The notes under the pieces: generated by a model | Told to the model about the DNA's origin: nothing | The model's input: the letters and a program-made list of their open reading frames with translations, nothing else | Database searches by the model: none | In this document: positions 22,691 to 35,702 of the stretch, in pieces | Position numbering within the stretch: the first letter of the stretch is position 1 | Layout of the letters: every line of letters begins with the position of its first letter | NCBI GenBank assembly: GCA_902805475.1 | Contig: CADCSX010000012.1 | Location: forward strand, 248,001-312,000 | Source: Entonaema liquescens | Taxonomy: Eukaryota; Ascomycota; Sordariomycetes; Xylariales; Xylariaceae | Length of the DNA: 64,000 nucleotides | Direction: 5' to 3' | Program-made: the position numbers and the translations under genes

Positions 22691-25600
22691 CCACTGATAA
22701 TACCGCATTCGAGAAAAGTTCCCACTGATCAACGGTAAAAGCCCTGGGCAGATCTAGAGCTACCTACATAGTATGAACTGACTGATGTCCACTCAGCTAG
22801 GTGTACTTGCAGTAGTCAGCCAAAAGGGTAAAAAAGGGAACGGGAAGCACCTAGGTTCTCCTTATCTTCGCCAACTCCGAAAGAGGGGAAATCGAAGAGC
22901 TAACGTACGTTTCATGCATCTAAGTAACTGGGTATATCGTTAAGGGATCTGTCCATGATTGCGTGCGGATCGGTGTGCGGGAAGAGTGGGAGTGTGGGAG
23001 GTGGGAGAAGAGGGGGACAATATTGAAGTTGTAATGATTTTTACTCCTACGAGTCATGATACGGGGGGTAAGTCTATAAGTTATCTTTTTTTTTTTTTTT
23101 TTCTCTAATGGCTTTATAATCACTTAGCTTTATAATAAGAGGAATTCGTTCATGCTCACGATCCTGTTTGAGATTATACCTCTTCTTCAAAGTTTATACT
23201 TACCCTTACTCTTACCCTTACTCTTACCCTTACCTCTATTTGACCCCCCTCCTCCCCTTCTCGGGAACTACCCGGTCACTTACACATGACAAGTAATTGA
23301 CTCGCTAGCCAAATTCAAATTAGAAGTCAGATGTGCCAATGATAACATCCTGATGGGGTTGGGTCGTCATTTAGAGTTGTCACTTGGCAAATCGCCGCGT
23401 AATTCGTTGTCGAATAAGTGTCGTGGACGCAAGTCAGTCGATCGACGGCGTCTGGTTTAGAGCAACAGGCGGAGCCGAGCCTTGAAACGCTAAATAGCCG
23501 TTCACTTAGATGGCTGCACGTGTGCACCCGCCTGCGTCGGCTTGCGTGCGTTTGATATGTATAGAAACAGACCGAGGCGGTGTATATCGGTGATAAGTTG
23601 GGTCTCCCGGATCGAACCGCCCGGAAACGCCGGAGACCGTCCCGTGAAGCATTAGCGTCTATAAAAACCATGCTTAACCCGTAACGCATGGTGATGACAA
23701 GTCGGTGACTGAACACTATTCCCTTTGTCGATTTGGTGTCATGTCTGTTGGCGAATTCCGAGTCCGAAAGCCACCGTCTCTCGGAGACGTCGGAAAATAA
23801 GAGTTATAAATGTCTCAATAGTCCCTGCGTGTCATGCTCGATTATAAAAAGCAAGGTTGACCCATAAATATCCTAAGTTTTGTCTCAGAAATAAAGGCTT
23901 GGGTAGAAAAGATAATCTTGTAGGAATTATCCTTAACCAATCATTGGATGGGCAGTTCGACGGGAGAAGATGGTCATGACGACGAATATGAGTGCCCCTT
24001 ATATAGCTTCGGTTGCAAATCAATCTTGGCTACAAAGCGTTGCAAGAGTCGTTTAAGAAGAGAAAATGTGTAAATAACAATTCTCCCCCTGTTCTTAAGA
24101 TTCCGAAAAGGGACGCGGAAGATGGTATTTGAAGAGGTTTGCGAGTCGAATAAAATAAGGTCATAAGAATTTCAAACGGAAATTCTCTCCGCCCGCTGAT
24201 TGGTGTCATGTTGGTTAGGACGAGACTCCGCATCGGGGCTGCCACCTCATTAAGAGCAGAGAAAGACGGGATTTGTGGAGATATAATGGCCTGAGAGTTG
24301 CGGCACGGCGGCATCCGACGGCCCGCCTACGTGTCGTTACTCCTGTTTCGTCTAGCAGGTGTGGAGGCCGACACGTCGGTTTCGTATTGCCCTTCGCTCG
24401 ACGAGTCCGTGTCGGAGTACGTTGAAAACCTTGCCGCCGACGCCGGTCTAGAACCTTGCTCGGTGACGCTCGGTTGCCTGAGCCGTTGGAAGGAGACGTC
24501 AGGTCCCCCGCTCTCGGAGTCCGATCCGGCGGCTTTACCAACTTCCTGCATCAGGCAATCATCCCGAGCCACTCCACGTTCGCTGGTAGCTTGACTGCCA
24601 CAGACGACGAAACCGGGCTCGGCTGTACACGTTGTCTCGATGACGCACTCGTACAAAATAACCACTCAACGGGATGGGTTTCGTTTGAAAATGGAACCAA
24701 AGGGAGAAAATACTATCAGACGACAATCACCGTGGTAAGTAATATAGGATCCACATAGGCACTCGACATCTCATCCGTGTCGAACGACTCCTTTTTGAGA
24801 ACGCTGTCCTTTAAGGTAAAGCTACTTGGTAGAATTCCGACTCCGTCTCTTCGGGAGGGTCGGCTTATTAATGTTATGTATGGTTTGACATCACGTATGG
24901 TAGCGGGTGTCCAGAGACCACATGGCCGGAGCACGCGTTTCGTGGGCTTCTTTTGGTTGATCCTAGTAACGCGCCAAACAAGAGGCATCTATGGGCATTT
25001 CCCGAGGAGTTATCCAGAATAATTAAATCTGTTACGCGTCGTTGGCTTAGCTACGAGGTATCAATATAGGCGTGTGAATAATCATCCAGGTGGGATATTC
25101 CGAGGACGAATAGGGTAGTACCTGTTAGGGCTCCCGAGTTTCCGGTTTCGAATGATTGGCATAGCTTAGCAAGGAGAAGATCTTGGTCCGTTGGAGGTGC
25201 TACAGTAGATCTGGGCGGCGAAACTCGCCTATCCGTTCCAAATCGAGCATATTTGCCTCGTGCTCTCTAATGTGTACTACTTGTCACTATTGGACGACTA
25301 GAGCCGGCTTTGTTACCGGAAGAACAACTCAACCTGCCACCTCCCTCCGCGGTACTGTAGGGCCCTCGTGATCTCTAGTTCGAGGATCGGCTCCGCTACC
25401 AAGATCGGGGCCCTTTCCCCAGTCGGTCGCCACCGTGTTCGAAGCTCAAGACATTGGTGGTTACGAAGATCGCCCATCTCGTAGCTGCGCGAGAGCATAC
25501 TAGCGCTTGGTAGACCAGCGTAATAAGTGAGGGGAAAAGGAGCTACCAGGAACAAGAGGCTCATCATTCAACCCGCGACCAGGGGCGTTCGGCAAGTGAG

Positions 25601-28600
25601 AATCTAGAACTGCACTGCCGAATAACCCGGTAGGTTCGAATCTGGAAAAAGAAGGGCACGATGCTCCTCCGTTGTCAAATTGCCAGAGGACGACCGCTCG
25701 GTCCCGCACATGTCTGGCCCAACCGAGTAATAGGAACATCGATCGCTTGGAGACGTACGACTCGTCAGAGACACGATCCAAGAGGAGTGGCCAGCTGGGT
25801 CTCGTCCTATTACCATGGTAACGGCTGTGGTAGCGGCCTCAGCTGAGACCTCTTATGCATAAGAGAAGAGTAGGCGGAGTTCTCTATTCGTCGCCTCAGG
25901 CCAATGCAGGTGGGAAACCAACGAATAGTGGCGCCAAGAACTCGATTTGTTGCAGGACTTGCCACAGTGGCCAGCCACTTGGTTTAGCCACTCTCTTCGC
26001 TGTTGCGCAGACGGCAGACTAAGGGTCCTACATGCAGATCCTTTCTTTTGACGTCTAACGTAGGCCTGTTGTTTCATAATGACAGACGTGCACCTGCATA
26101 TATCTCTGTAGCTGGAATGGCTGCCGCAAGTGGGCGCCGATGTGAGGTGGGAGTATATGTTGTGCGCCCTGTCAAGAATGGCCAATGTGCTGACCGCCAT
26201 ATGCTCTCGAACTCGTGAGATCAGTGTGCTGTGCCGACAGGGGGCAGCTATGTAAGCCAAGTGACATACAGCGATAGGTTGGTTGGTTACTGCATTCCTA
26301 GGGGTTTTAAGACCTACTCCTGCCGAAATGGGACAATACTCTCCGGCGACAGGGGAACGAGAAGGAACAGGAAAATTTTTTTTCTCCCTCTTTCTTTCAA
26401 TATCGACCCTCGCGAGTTTGATATCATACCGTAGGACGAAACGTGGGGTTTGTTTCCCACGGGGCCGGCAGGAAGGCCTCTCGCATAGCAGAACAGCTCA
26501 TAGTACCGCTGTCATATGCATGTTGTGCTTTAGGGGCATGCACCTTCGAGGGCATGATATGGACCTGACGTAAAGCTAAAGCCGGAGGGGAGTCGACTGA
26601 TTAGCGAAACCATCAGGCACCCATGGGGGTTTACTATGCAGAGGCAGGAAATAGCTTCTGAATCTAGATATGCTGTGAAATGTCAGAAAGCATGCTCATG
26701 GATTTATCCGCAAACACAGTAATTTCGCCACAAGGTGGCCCTGGATGCACATCATCTGGATCACTTCTGGCCGGATGTGAGCTTGTGCTTCCGCGAGCCT
26801 TGTCTCCCGCTGTGGGCCAAATTAGCATTTCTAGATCTGGGTCGAGGTTCCATCGACTAATGGGACTCTGGAGCTGCCGAATAGAGATATGCTGATGCTG
26901 TGTTCTAGAGTCCAACGAGCTTAGGTACATTGAGCTTCTCTACTGCCTCGGGTAGGTCCTTGCGGCGATGCTTCTCGTGTTCTGTCTTAAATTTTTTTCT
27001 TCTTTGCTGGGTACCATCGTTACTATCTCCAGAGCGTACGTAGCAGGTTGCTGAGAGGGACGCTTGACCGCCTAGACGGGTTGGGATTGGTGTCATGTAG
27101 GTGGGAGACGGGCTGCGAACCATCCCGCTCCTTTCCATGTACAGCACAGCTATGGGGGTCGGTACGAAGGAGTACCTTGCAAGTACCTCCGTTATCTTGC
27201 GCGACCGTAAGAGGAAATGGAATGAGGGCAACGTGGGTGACCACACTCCTCGGAAGAAGTCAAAAATATGGCTAAGATCACGCCCTTGTGAGGGTGTGAG
27301 GTATTAATCCAGGCCCTGTCGTCTAAGCGAGGGCTTTGGTTGCAAAAGGACCACTTGGGGCCCGGCGCCGGACGTGGATATAAGGTGGAACAGCGCTGAT
27401 TTGCTCGTTGCCAATTCTCCCTTCCAGCGATAGGTAGGCTCAAAGGTACCCCGAATCATAGCTGACGTGATGGACTGATGTTGGTGTGAAATTCTTAAGC
27501 TCAGCTGTTGGAATCCGCCTCATGTGGCTGCTCTCCTGGCTTATGTAGAGCTTGTAGGTACCGGCCGCACATGACTTGCTCGCAAGCTTTCGAAGAGACA
27601 CGATTGCTTCCCTGAATGCGGGATTCGCGATACCGCAGTTTTTGTTTGCTGAACGGACCCTGTTCCCTGTGCGACGTCTTAGGTACCTAAACAAAAAGGT
27701 AGAAAAAAAAAATAATAATAATGAGTCGAAGTAAGGTAAGGAGCGCCTGGAGAGGAGGCGTGATTCCATCTTTGACCTGCTATGAGTTAGGATTGGGATC
27801 CTGGTGCCGAATATACCGAATCCATGCTCCGGGAACAGCAGTCCTATATGTAATGGAACATTTGTAGATTTATCCTTAGCAGGTATTTCCCCAAGCTGTT
27901 TGACCTGAGCTCTCGGTCAGCCAAAAAAGCTTCACCAGAAAAATTAACTATGGCTACCTCTTCGTGCGTTGTATCGAATCAAGCATGTAAGATTGCCAAG
28001 CTGCCCAAATCGAGATCCGTCGCCGTTAGGTAGGGGGTGCCGCTAACGCGAAGCCGCTAACAAGTGGGAGGAAAATGCCCTCGCGATCGCATTGAAAGTG
28101 GCCGATGGTGAAGAGCAATTTAGAACTATACACCTTTTACCGAAAATAGCTCACCTACCCGGCGACCCCTTAACAGGATTTCCAACGTATTCTTCCGTCC
28201 CTTCTCTGCAAGGGCGCTTTCATTTACGGAAGACGGAAAGAATCCTTCTTCCGACTGAAATGTAGGTACGCCATGCTAACAGCCCTGGTGCGTACTGAAC
28301 CATGGTAAGAGAAGTGATGGGCACGTTCCTTCGGCGGAAGAGCCCCATCATGGGCCTGTCTTCTCGGTCAGGGTGCTCGGTCAGTGGGCGACCGGTCAGG
28401 GGCCACAATAGCAACAGTGTCTTCAGGGCTGCTATTTTTTTTCTTCTCTTCTCCACAATCACTCCGTCGCTAAAAATGGCGGCGGGAAGATCCTGATCAT
28501 CACAGCACGAAAGAGATGGCGAGTTGATCATTGATACATGCGGTGTTCCCTTGTTCTACGGTAGCTCCCTGGAGGTCGGAGGCGAATGAACGCGGGTATA

Positions 28601-31600
28601 GCATGGCGGGGGTTCGCTAATACGATACGTATACCGCGGGCGGGAGCCTTCCAGTTCGAGCTACTCTGTACATACAACTCGTGCTCCCCTTTGCGAGAGC
28701 CGCGATAACGAAATTTAGGGTGCTCGCAAACGGCGTGTTATATTATAGGTACTATTATGTCCCAACGGCGAAAATCATAAACGGAGTTGGATAACCATTT
28801 GGCGAGCGGTGATTGAATAATATGGCGTTAATCTAAGCATTCAGATCCCAGCCAAGTTAGAAATGCTTCTAGGCTGAATAGCAAGGTCATACACGCCGGT
28901 CATCTAGGATTCAAGTAGTAATTCGACATGTCGACAACGGTGTCGGAGGCTAAGGTATGCAAGTAGCTAGCTTGACCGAGGAGATTCGCCGGCTACATAG
29001 TACCGTAGAGTAGTAATACATGCGAAACCCTGCTCGATAGAGGCATTATACAGCCGGCGCGGTCGTGCCTCTGGGGGAGCTGGTATGATTCTAGACGTTG
29101 GCCAGCCTCAGGCGAGCCCCGATTCAAGCTTGTTGGATATCCGGTATGGTTAGGGTGCCATTCCGGTAAACATGCAAGACACGCCATATCCAAGGTTTAT
29201 TAGATTTCGTGAGCTTCCGCGGTTGGACTCTCTTAACGGCATGGGTGATGATACGCTAGAAATGAAAGCAGACGAAGGACGGAGCGCGGAGTACATTTAC
29301 GGCTCTGGCCGCCTCATCGGCGATCATACCAGGAGCACGGAATTTACGACCGAAGGATAGGATAGGAGAGAAAGGAAAGGTTAATCGAAAAAAAGGTTCA
29401 GGATAGAGCTATATGGAGTTACGTGGAACTAGCCGGTTCGAGGTTTGTCGAAACTTATGTACGTAGGCAGACCAATCCCTGAGATGACTAGCATAGCCAC
29501 GGCGTATTAGGGACCCAGGGTTCGTCCCCAAAACGTCGAGCTGCATCTATACGTACAGCATCATCCCCACGTCGTGAAGGATTCTTTGTCGATTTCATCT
29601 TCGAGTTGTAGAATAAGGAAAAGAAAAAAGAAAGAGGCAATCAAGAAGACTACAGAGACGCCCGGCTGCCGTCCCACCGTGCCGTGGGTATGCCACCCTC
29701 AAATGTCTACGCATCTGTATGTAGGAATATAATAGGTTAAAAGCATGAGAACGCAAATACCGTCGCCTCTCAAAAGGACACGCACCTAATCTTGTATAAT
29801 GGTAGATGGGATACGTGGGGCTCGGAGCCTCGGGTTCACCCCTCATCCCACCACGACCATCACAATGATTTCAACTGTCGTCGCTCGACCTTGGTTGAGA
29901 TGCAACTATGGTTACACTGTAGGACTGTGGTGATTGGGCGTATCCTGGCGTATGGCATCATGTATGTAGGTCATACAGGAAGGCGTTGCACTGTGCTTCC
30001 GCGGCAGATACGTTGGATTAAGAAATCCAGATTCGAAGAGACGAGAGATCTACAAAGTCTGCATGTACATTTGCGGCTTGCGAGAGATGGATCTGTAAAT
30101 GATATTCCAGCAAGGTACATGACGCTGACCGAATCCGGATTGCGCCAGAACACGCCGGGAACCATGCTAGGAACAAGGCCCGATATTGCATGCCGGTACG
30201 GTAAATCAGGTCATTGGCCAATGGCTTGAGATCGTCCCAGGTTACCCCAGCCTCAGCATTCTCCTAATATCCCGGGTCGACGCTCGCTGACGGACAGGAC
30301 GCTCGCGATCCTCGTCAGGGACCTTCGCCAGGGGCGCTGTCGTGTGACGCTGCGCTGTGCGGCGCCCACTCCGTCGTCGTCAAGGCGGATACCTATGGGG
30401 GTCGTCGGCTGGGGAAGCCTGCTTCATATTTCGTCTTTTTTCCTATTTGCGCGATTCTGTAGTGTCGCTCTCGGTGCCGTGTAACAGCGGGCGAGATCAT
30501 CTTCGTGGGTGTCATGGCGTTGTGCTCCCACCCTTGTAATGCTACTTGTACAAGTTGGGGAATCTTGGCGAGACCGACCTGCGCACATTTACTGTTTATT
30601 GTCGGCCGACCGACGCAAATGGAATACCACGACTCGAAAACCAGGATAGGGGACGATGACGGCCGTCGAACCCTGTCGGCAGCAGTCTTCAATCGGCAGG
30701 TCGTTGTTTGGGCTTGCAGGCTGCATTAAATCTTGCGACTCTACCAGAAATAAATATACACAAGTTGCACCGGCGAGGAATAATAACACCTCGCAGAATG
30801 ACAACCAAGTCTCAACCTTTCGTGGCTTCCAATGTCTTGCCTGTCTCTGCGGCGAAGATGCATGCACATCTCATCTTATCACCTGTTCCTGAACGAAGAA
30901 TAAAAAGCTTTGCTGAAATTTCTGACTCTTCCCTTGTCTGTTCGGAGAGGCGCGAATAATAGTAACATTATTAAAAAAAAAAAAAAAAACCCCGGAAAGG
31001 CTCGTTGATACTGTGTTGCGATACGTTACTTCGACTATCGTGATTAATAGGTATCATTAGCATCTTCTTCAGGGGTAGCTGCGTAGGCGCTATTTGCGAG
31101 ACAATAGCACGGCACTCCGGCAACGGGACGTGCTGGTCAACCTTACCGCATGCGCAATTTTGAGAACGGGGTGTCGTGTAAGTGGCCAGCGACGTCAAGA
31201 CCAAGTAGCGGCGATAGGAGAAGCTGTCCAAGCTATACTCTATACGCTATACTCGCTGCAAGCTATACGCATATACGCACATACGCACATACGGTATTTG
31301 ATATGGGCCTCCCACTACCTTACATAATGGTTCTGTGGGGGTTGACATATAAGTACCACCGACGACGAGCATATATGCAGGTATCGTCGTCTGAACCAAC
31401 ATACAGAAAGGCGACAGTGCAACTTCAACACACGGGGGGGCCGGACCAACCCGGTACTACTTCCTAGTAGATCGTTATTATAGCAACGCGCACACGCAGA
31501 GGTTTCAGTTGCTTCTGCATGGGGCCAACCATGCCACGACTTCTGGAAATCCGCCGTGAATGGAATTTTCCAGATCACCGAGAATTAAATGATGCATCAA

Positions 31601-34309
31601 ATCCAACCCAAAATCTGGCGAGACCCGTGCGACATACAGGGACGGTTCGCCAGACCCAGTGTTTCTAGACGTCCACGTAGACGCAGGTCGTCGCGGCTTC
31701 GCCAATGGCAAGCAGCCGTGACGAGGGTCGAGTTATGATAATACGTATTATCAAGCCCTGATAGGGGACAGCAATGATTCTCGTATACCTGGGGCGCGTT
31801 GCAATCATGGACAAGCGGAACCGAGGAAGCTTTTCCAGACGACGACTCTAGAGATATATGTTATACCCTATTTTATAACCTGGGCTTTTTTTAATAACTG
31901 GGTACCCGGCAACGGCTGCTGGTAGGGTTACTACCCGTTTGATCAATATTGGTAAGTGATGAAATACCTATAGGTGTTAACGAATATTGGGGGCCGCACG
32001 CTTTGAGCCCTCGGATCTTCTACTCGCGCGGCTACTATAACCCTGTCTTGGCCATCAGATCTTCATATACGTTTGGAGGAAGAAGGAAGAGGACATTTCC
32101 CTCCATTCAGCGGGCGTGAATTTCGTAATTTCGTGCTTTCTTGTTTTCGCCATCTTACAGGAAATTCCCCAGCGTCTTCGTAATCCTAGGCTCCATTGAT
32201 AGCGTCCATCGTGGAGGCTACAGATCAGCGCTAAGTTCACTAGTAGATAGTCCGGACGAACCTCTAGCCAATCGCCAAGAGCGAGATCGTTCGAAACTCG
32301 ACGAGCCGTTCTGGCGAAGATCGATTTGCGCTCCACAGCAGCACATCTGGAGCCTGATTCGCTTGAGACTTGGGATCTTTTGGTCGGCTCGATAGGTCCT
32401 AGCGACTCGTGAGCCGTAGAATTCCAGCAGTCCAAGCAACAGCTCCGACCAGTTACAGGGCCGACCTCTCACGAGTTCTTCAGTCCGTACGCGCTGACTG
32501 TGTTCAACCAGGAACACCTGATTTTTACCTTAAGCCATGTACCCTACTTCACGTTCCGCATACATGTGCCTACATGTGCCTACATTTGCCTACATTTGCC
32601 TACATATTGCTGCGCATACTACTCTCTCATAGAACCTTTTAATGTGTCAACCACACATGCGAAGTTCGGAGGGAAACCCTTCACTTACATATAAATTACG
32701 AATCTCGTGTTTCTATTCTGGTACACCAGTGAGAAGGAAGGAGGATAAAGAAAACATACAGATGATAGAAAGTCAGGTCACTATCATTCATCTCGCACTT
32801 ATAATGTATAATGTATGATGTATAATTTATTTCGTATTCTTGTAAGCGTATCGCCGCACGATGGGACGCTTGTTGTAAGTCTTCCATGTAGATTTTAAGG
32901 TTGTATTTCGAGATGTATGTATTTGTCCAAGTCTTGTCATGTACCGGACAAGTATCCGTCAGGATAGCACGTTTTCCTTGAAGGTGCCCCCCCGTTTTCT
33001 GGATTTTTAGCTTTCTAGGGTCTGCAAAAGTATAGCCTAGGCGTCTCTGGGCAGCTTGGATACACGCTGCACGGTGCTCCGCTTAGGTACTTTTTTCGCT
33101 ACGGTAGCCGCTTAAAGAGCCCTGTGAATAGTTTGGTTTAGTGCAGCTGGAAGTTTGCTATCGAACTAACGCGGTTGAGAGCTCCAGTACATACCATTCT
33201 ACATTTACACACCCCCGTGCCCTGTAAATGGGACCCCACTACGCTTTCCCTGTCTACCATGCCCACTACCTCATGCGGTACCTACCTTCACAGCCCACTG
33301 CGCCGCTATTGCCCCTCGTCCTGCCGTTGAACTTTCTTCAGTTTAGGTAGGGACGTTAGGAGGGAGTTAGGGATTTAGAGGAGAAGCTACGCCGTTCCAC
33401 ATTGGCCCCAGCAAGCCTCAACTAGCCAAATCTAGTACGTCCACCCCGACCCCAACCTCCAAAACCGGACATTTCTTAGTAGCAGCCGCTTCTCCAACTG
33501 GTCGAATTGGCAATAGGTGGTTCCGAAAACCATGGTTTTTTTTTTTCAAAGTTCTCCTCTTCTAACTAACTAACTAAAAATTCCAGTCAAGTCTTTTTTT
33601 TTTTTATCTAAAATTTACCGTTATTCTCTCTACTCTCTTTCAATCGGTTAGAGAAGTACCAACCGAGTTACCAATCAAGTAGAGCAAATAAACAATCGCT
33701 AAAAAAAAAATAAAAAAAAAGGGGAGTAATTTTACCATTCCTGTTTTTCTCTCGGTGTCTTGTTCTCATTCGGTTGTATTCGACTTCCCAGCTATTTTTG
33801 ATAGGCAGCTCGGGGTGTTTATTATAACCTATGTGACATTGGAACCGTTTTCCTTACTCTCTTAACCTACAGAAACATCCTTTGGTACCTAGCCTGGGCA
33901 GGTAACATTGTAAGGTTGTTTCGGCCTTGACGTCCCTTTTGAAATTAATACAGTATATGTATTTCTTAATGCTTGGTTTTTATCAATTTATGTCCCTTCT
34001 TTTTCCCTTTTTAGTTCGTGGTTAAGATTAAAGCTCTGGTTATTTTTATTTTTATCGGTTTTTTTTTTTTCTTCTTGTCTTCCCACTCTCGTTTCTAGCA
34101 TTCCAGTATTATGCATGTCGGATCCAAAGTCCCCAAAGTATTATTAACCTATACGCACTTCCATGTCTTCTTTTTGGCAAGGTACCTGTTCCCATCATCT
34201 ACAAGCTGCATATAGACGGGTCGATCTAAGCACTATACTTTTCACTACCCTTACTTATCCTTACTTATTACATGTATTACACATGTAAGTACGCATGTAC
34301 GAGACTACC

Positions 34310-34450
34310 TGCATACATACATACATACATGCAATGTAGGTACGGTACCTGTCTCTACACATGCCTACCTACACATGCCTACCTACACATACATACATCC
34401 ATACGTACATACATCCATACCATACATGCCATACCATACACACGCCTACA
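34310..34450. repeat. ACATAC/CCTACCTAC simple repeat region
   Basis: Repeated TACA, CATACATA and CCTACACATG words make a low-complexity stretch. An ORF over it is only a by-product of the repeat. Confidence 0.75.
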
Positions 34451-35702
34451 TATCTTCTCGTACATGCTATGCCCCCTACTTATCTTCTTAGCCATACTAT
34501 ATCCCCATAATTACGTCTCATTGCACCGTCCATCGTTTACGTATGTATGTAGGGGAAATAGTTAAGGTAGGTAGGCAAAGTATACACATCGACCGTTTGG
34601 TCGAATGGGGTCATATGGGTCCATCTGCCTATATATCCTTGCCTCCTCTCCCGGGTCTGGCCCCGTTGGCCTCGTCTTGACGACTTCTCCTATGTCCTCT
34701 CGAAGCCCATTGATCATCGTAATGGCTTCTTTTCTTTAGGGTTTTCTTTTAGTCTGTTGTGTATTATATTTGTGTTGCCGCTCTGCCCTCCGCCTCGGCT
34801 TAGACTCACCTCGACTGGAAAAGAAACAAAAGGAGCTCGAGGTTGCTCTTCTCGTCCGGCGGATAGGACAAACTCTCGTTTCGAGGTTTTGGATTCGGGG
34901 ATTTCTTCTTTCTGTCGTTGTCTGCAGTACATTCATCGGGCATCCCACGCCACAAGGGACTACTAATAGTTGCCACCGCTGCTTGGTCTCGGTTTCGTCT
35001 ATTTGTTCCTAATTCCATCGTCCTTTTAATCACATACGAAAAAGAAGGGCCCGTCTGATTTTTATGCCCTTCCCCTTCTCGCTTCCCTCTTCCTACGGTG
35101 TGACTTGGCCCTTTCCAGATCTCGGAAGATACGCACGTCACGTCCTGAGTCATTAAGTAACAGGCAAGTAAGTATCACTTCCCTTCCCCTTCCGTCTCGT
35201 CACTGCCGTCTCCCCGACTACACATATCACGCATATCACGCCGTATCCGTTCCGCCTGGCAGACACTCCTCGTCACTCGCCTACGGTTGCCGCTTGGAGG
35301 GGTTGTGGTGCGGTTTCTATTTATTGCGGCTCTTATAGCAAACCAACTACGTCCTAGCTCCTCCCCGCAAATTGGGACTTGCCTTACTCGTACCTTTCCT
35401 CCAAGTCAGGAAAAACAACAACCAAAAAGCAAACAAATAGCTGACTCGATGCCTTTAGCCGCTTAGAAGTCGACTGATAGACACCTGGTGGAGACAATCA
35501 ACTTCTCCCGGGGGATCATTCAGATAACCGGCTCGTACACAAAAAGCACGCGCCTTTGGCAGTTTCCTGGTTGGAATAGGAATAAACAGGAACGACAATT
35601 TGGATCTGCCCTAATAGAATCCTCTATAACGACTTCAATACGTTACAATACGTTAATACGTCTATCCAAGTTTTTAATCTTTCTACTTGGAGATAATTAT
35701 CT

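Larger units (their letters stand above)
21139..35702. other. gene-poor interval, 14.6 kb, no gene supported
   Basis: All ORFs here are under about 150 codons, overlap on both strands and show no recognisable family. Visible elements: a 12-bp tandem repeat (AAGGAAATGGT units) at about 22637-22690, G/A-rich tracts at 22260-22300, a T run near 23085, CTTACC/CTTACT repeats at about 23193-23236, a hairpin at 23601-23638, an A run near 30973-30990, TACATA/ACATGC repeats at 34310-34450, and several T-rich tracts at 33530-34080. The last 2-3 kb may include promoter and leader for the gene at 35703. The remainder could be decayed transposon sequence or lineage-specific non-coding RNA; I cannot tell which. 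Confidence 0.5.

Noticed and set aside
23193..23236. CTTACC/CTTACT repeats, checked as an internal telomere repeat
   Set aside because: The unit is not TTAGGG/CCCTAA or a close variant; it is an ordinary pyrimidine repeat.
23601..23638. tRNA-like sequence: GGATCGAACC flanked by GGTCTCC and GGAGACC
   Set aside because: The whole hairpin is about 38 nt, far too short for a tRNA, and no D or anticodon arm is present.
25630..25645. GGTTCGAATCT resembling a tRNA T-arm
   Set aside because: No acceptor stem, anticodon arm or matching 5' end could be found upstream.
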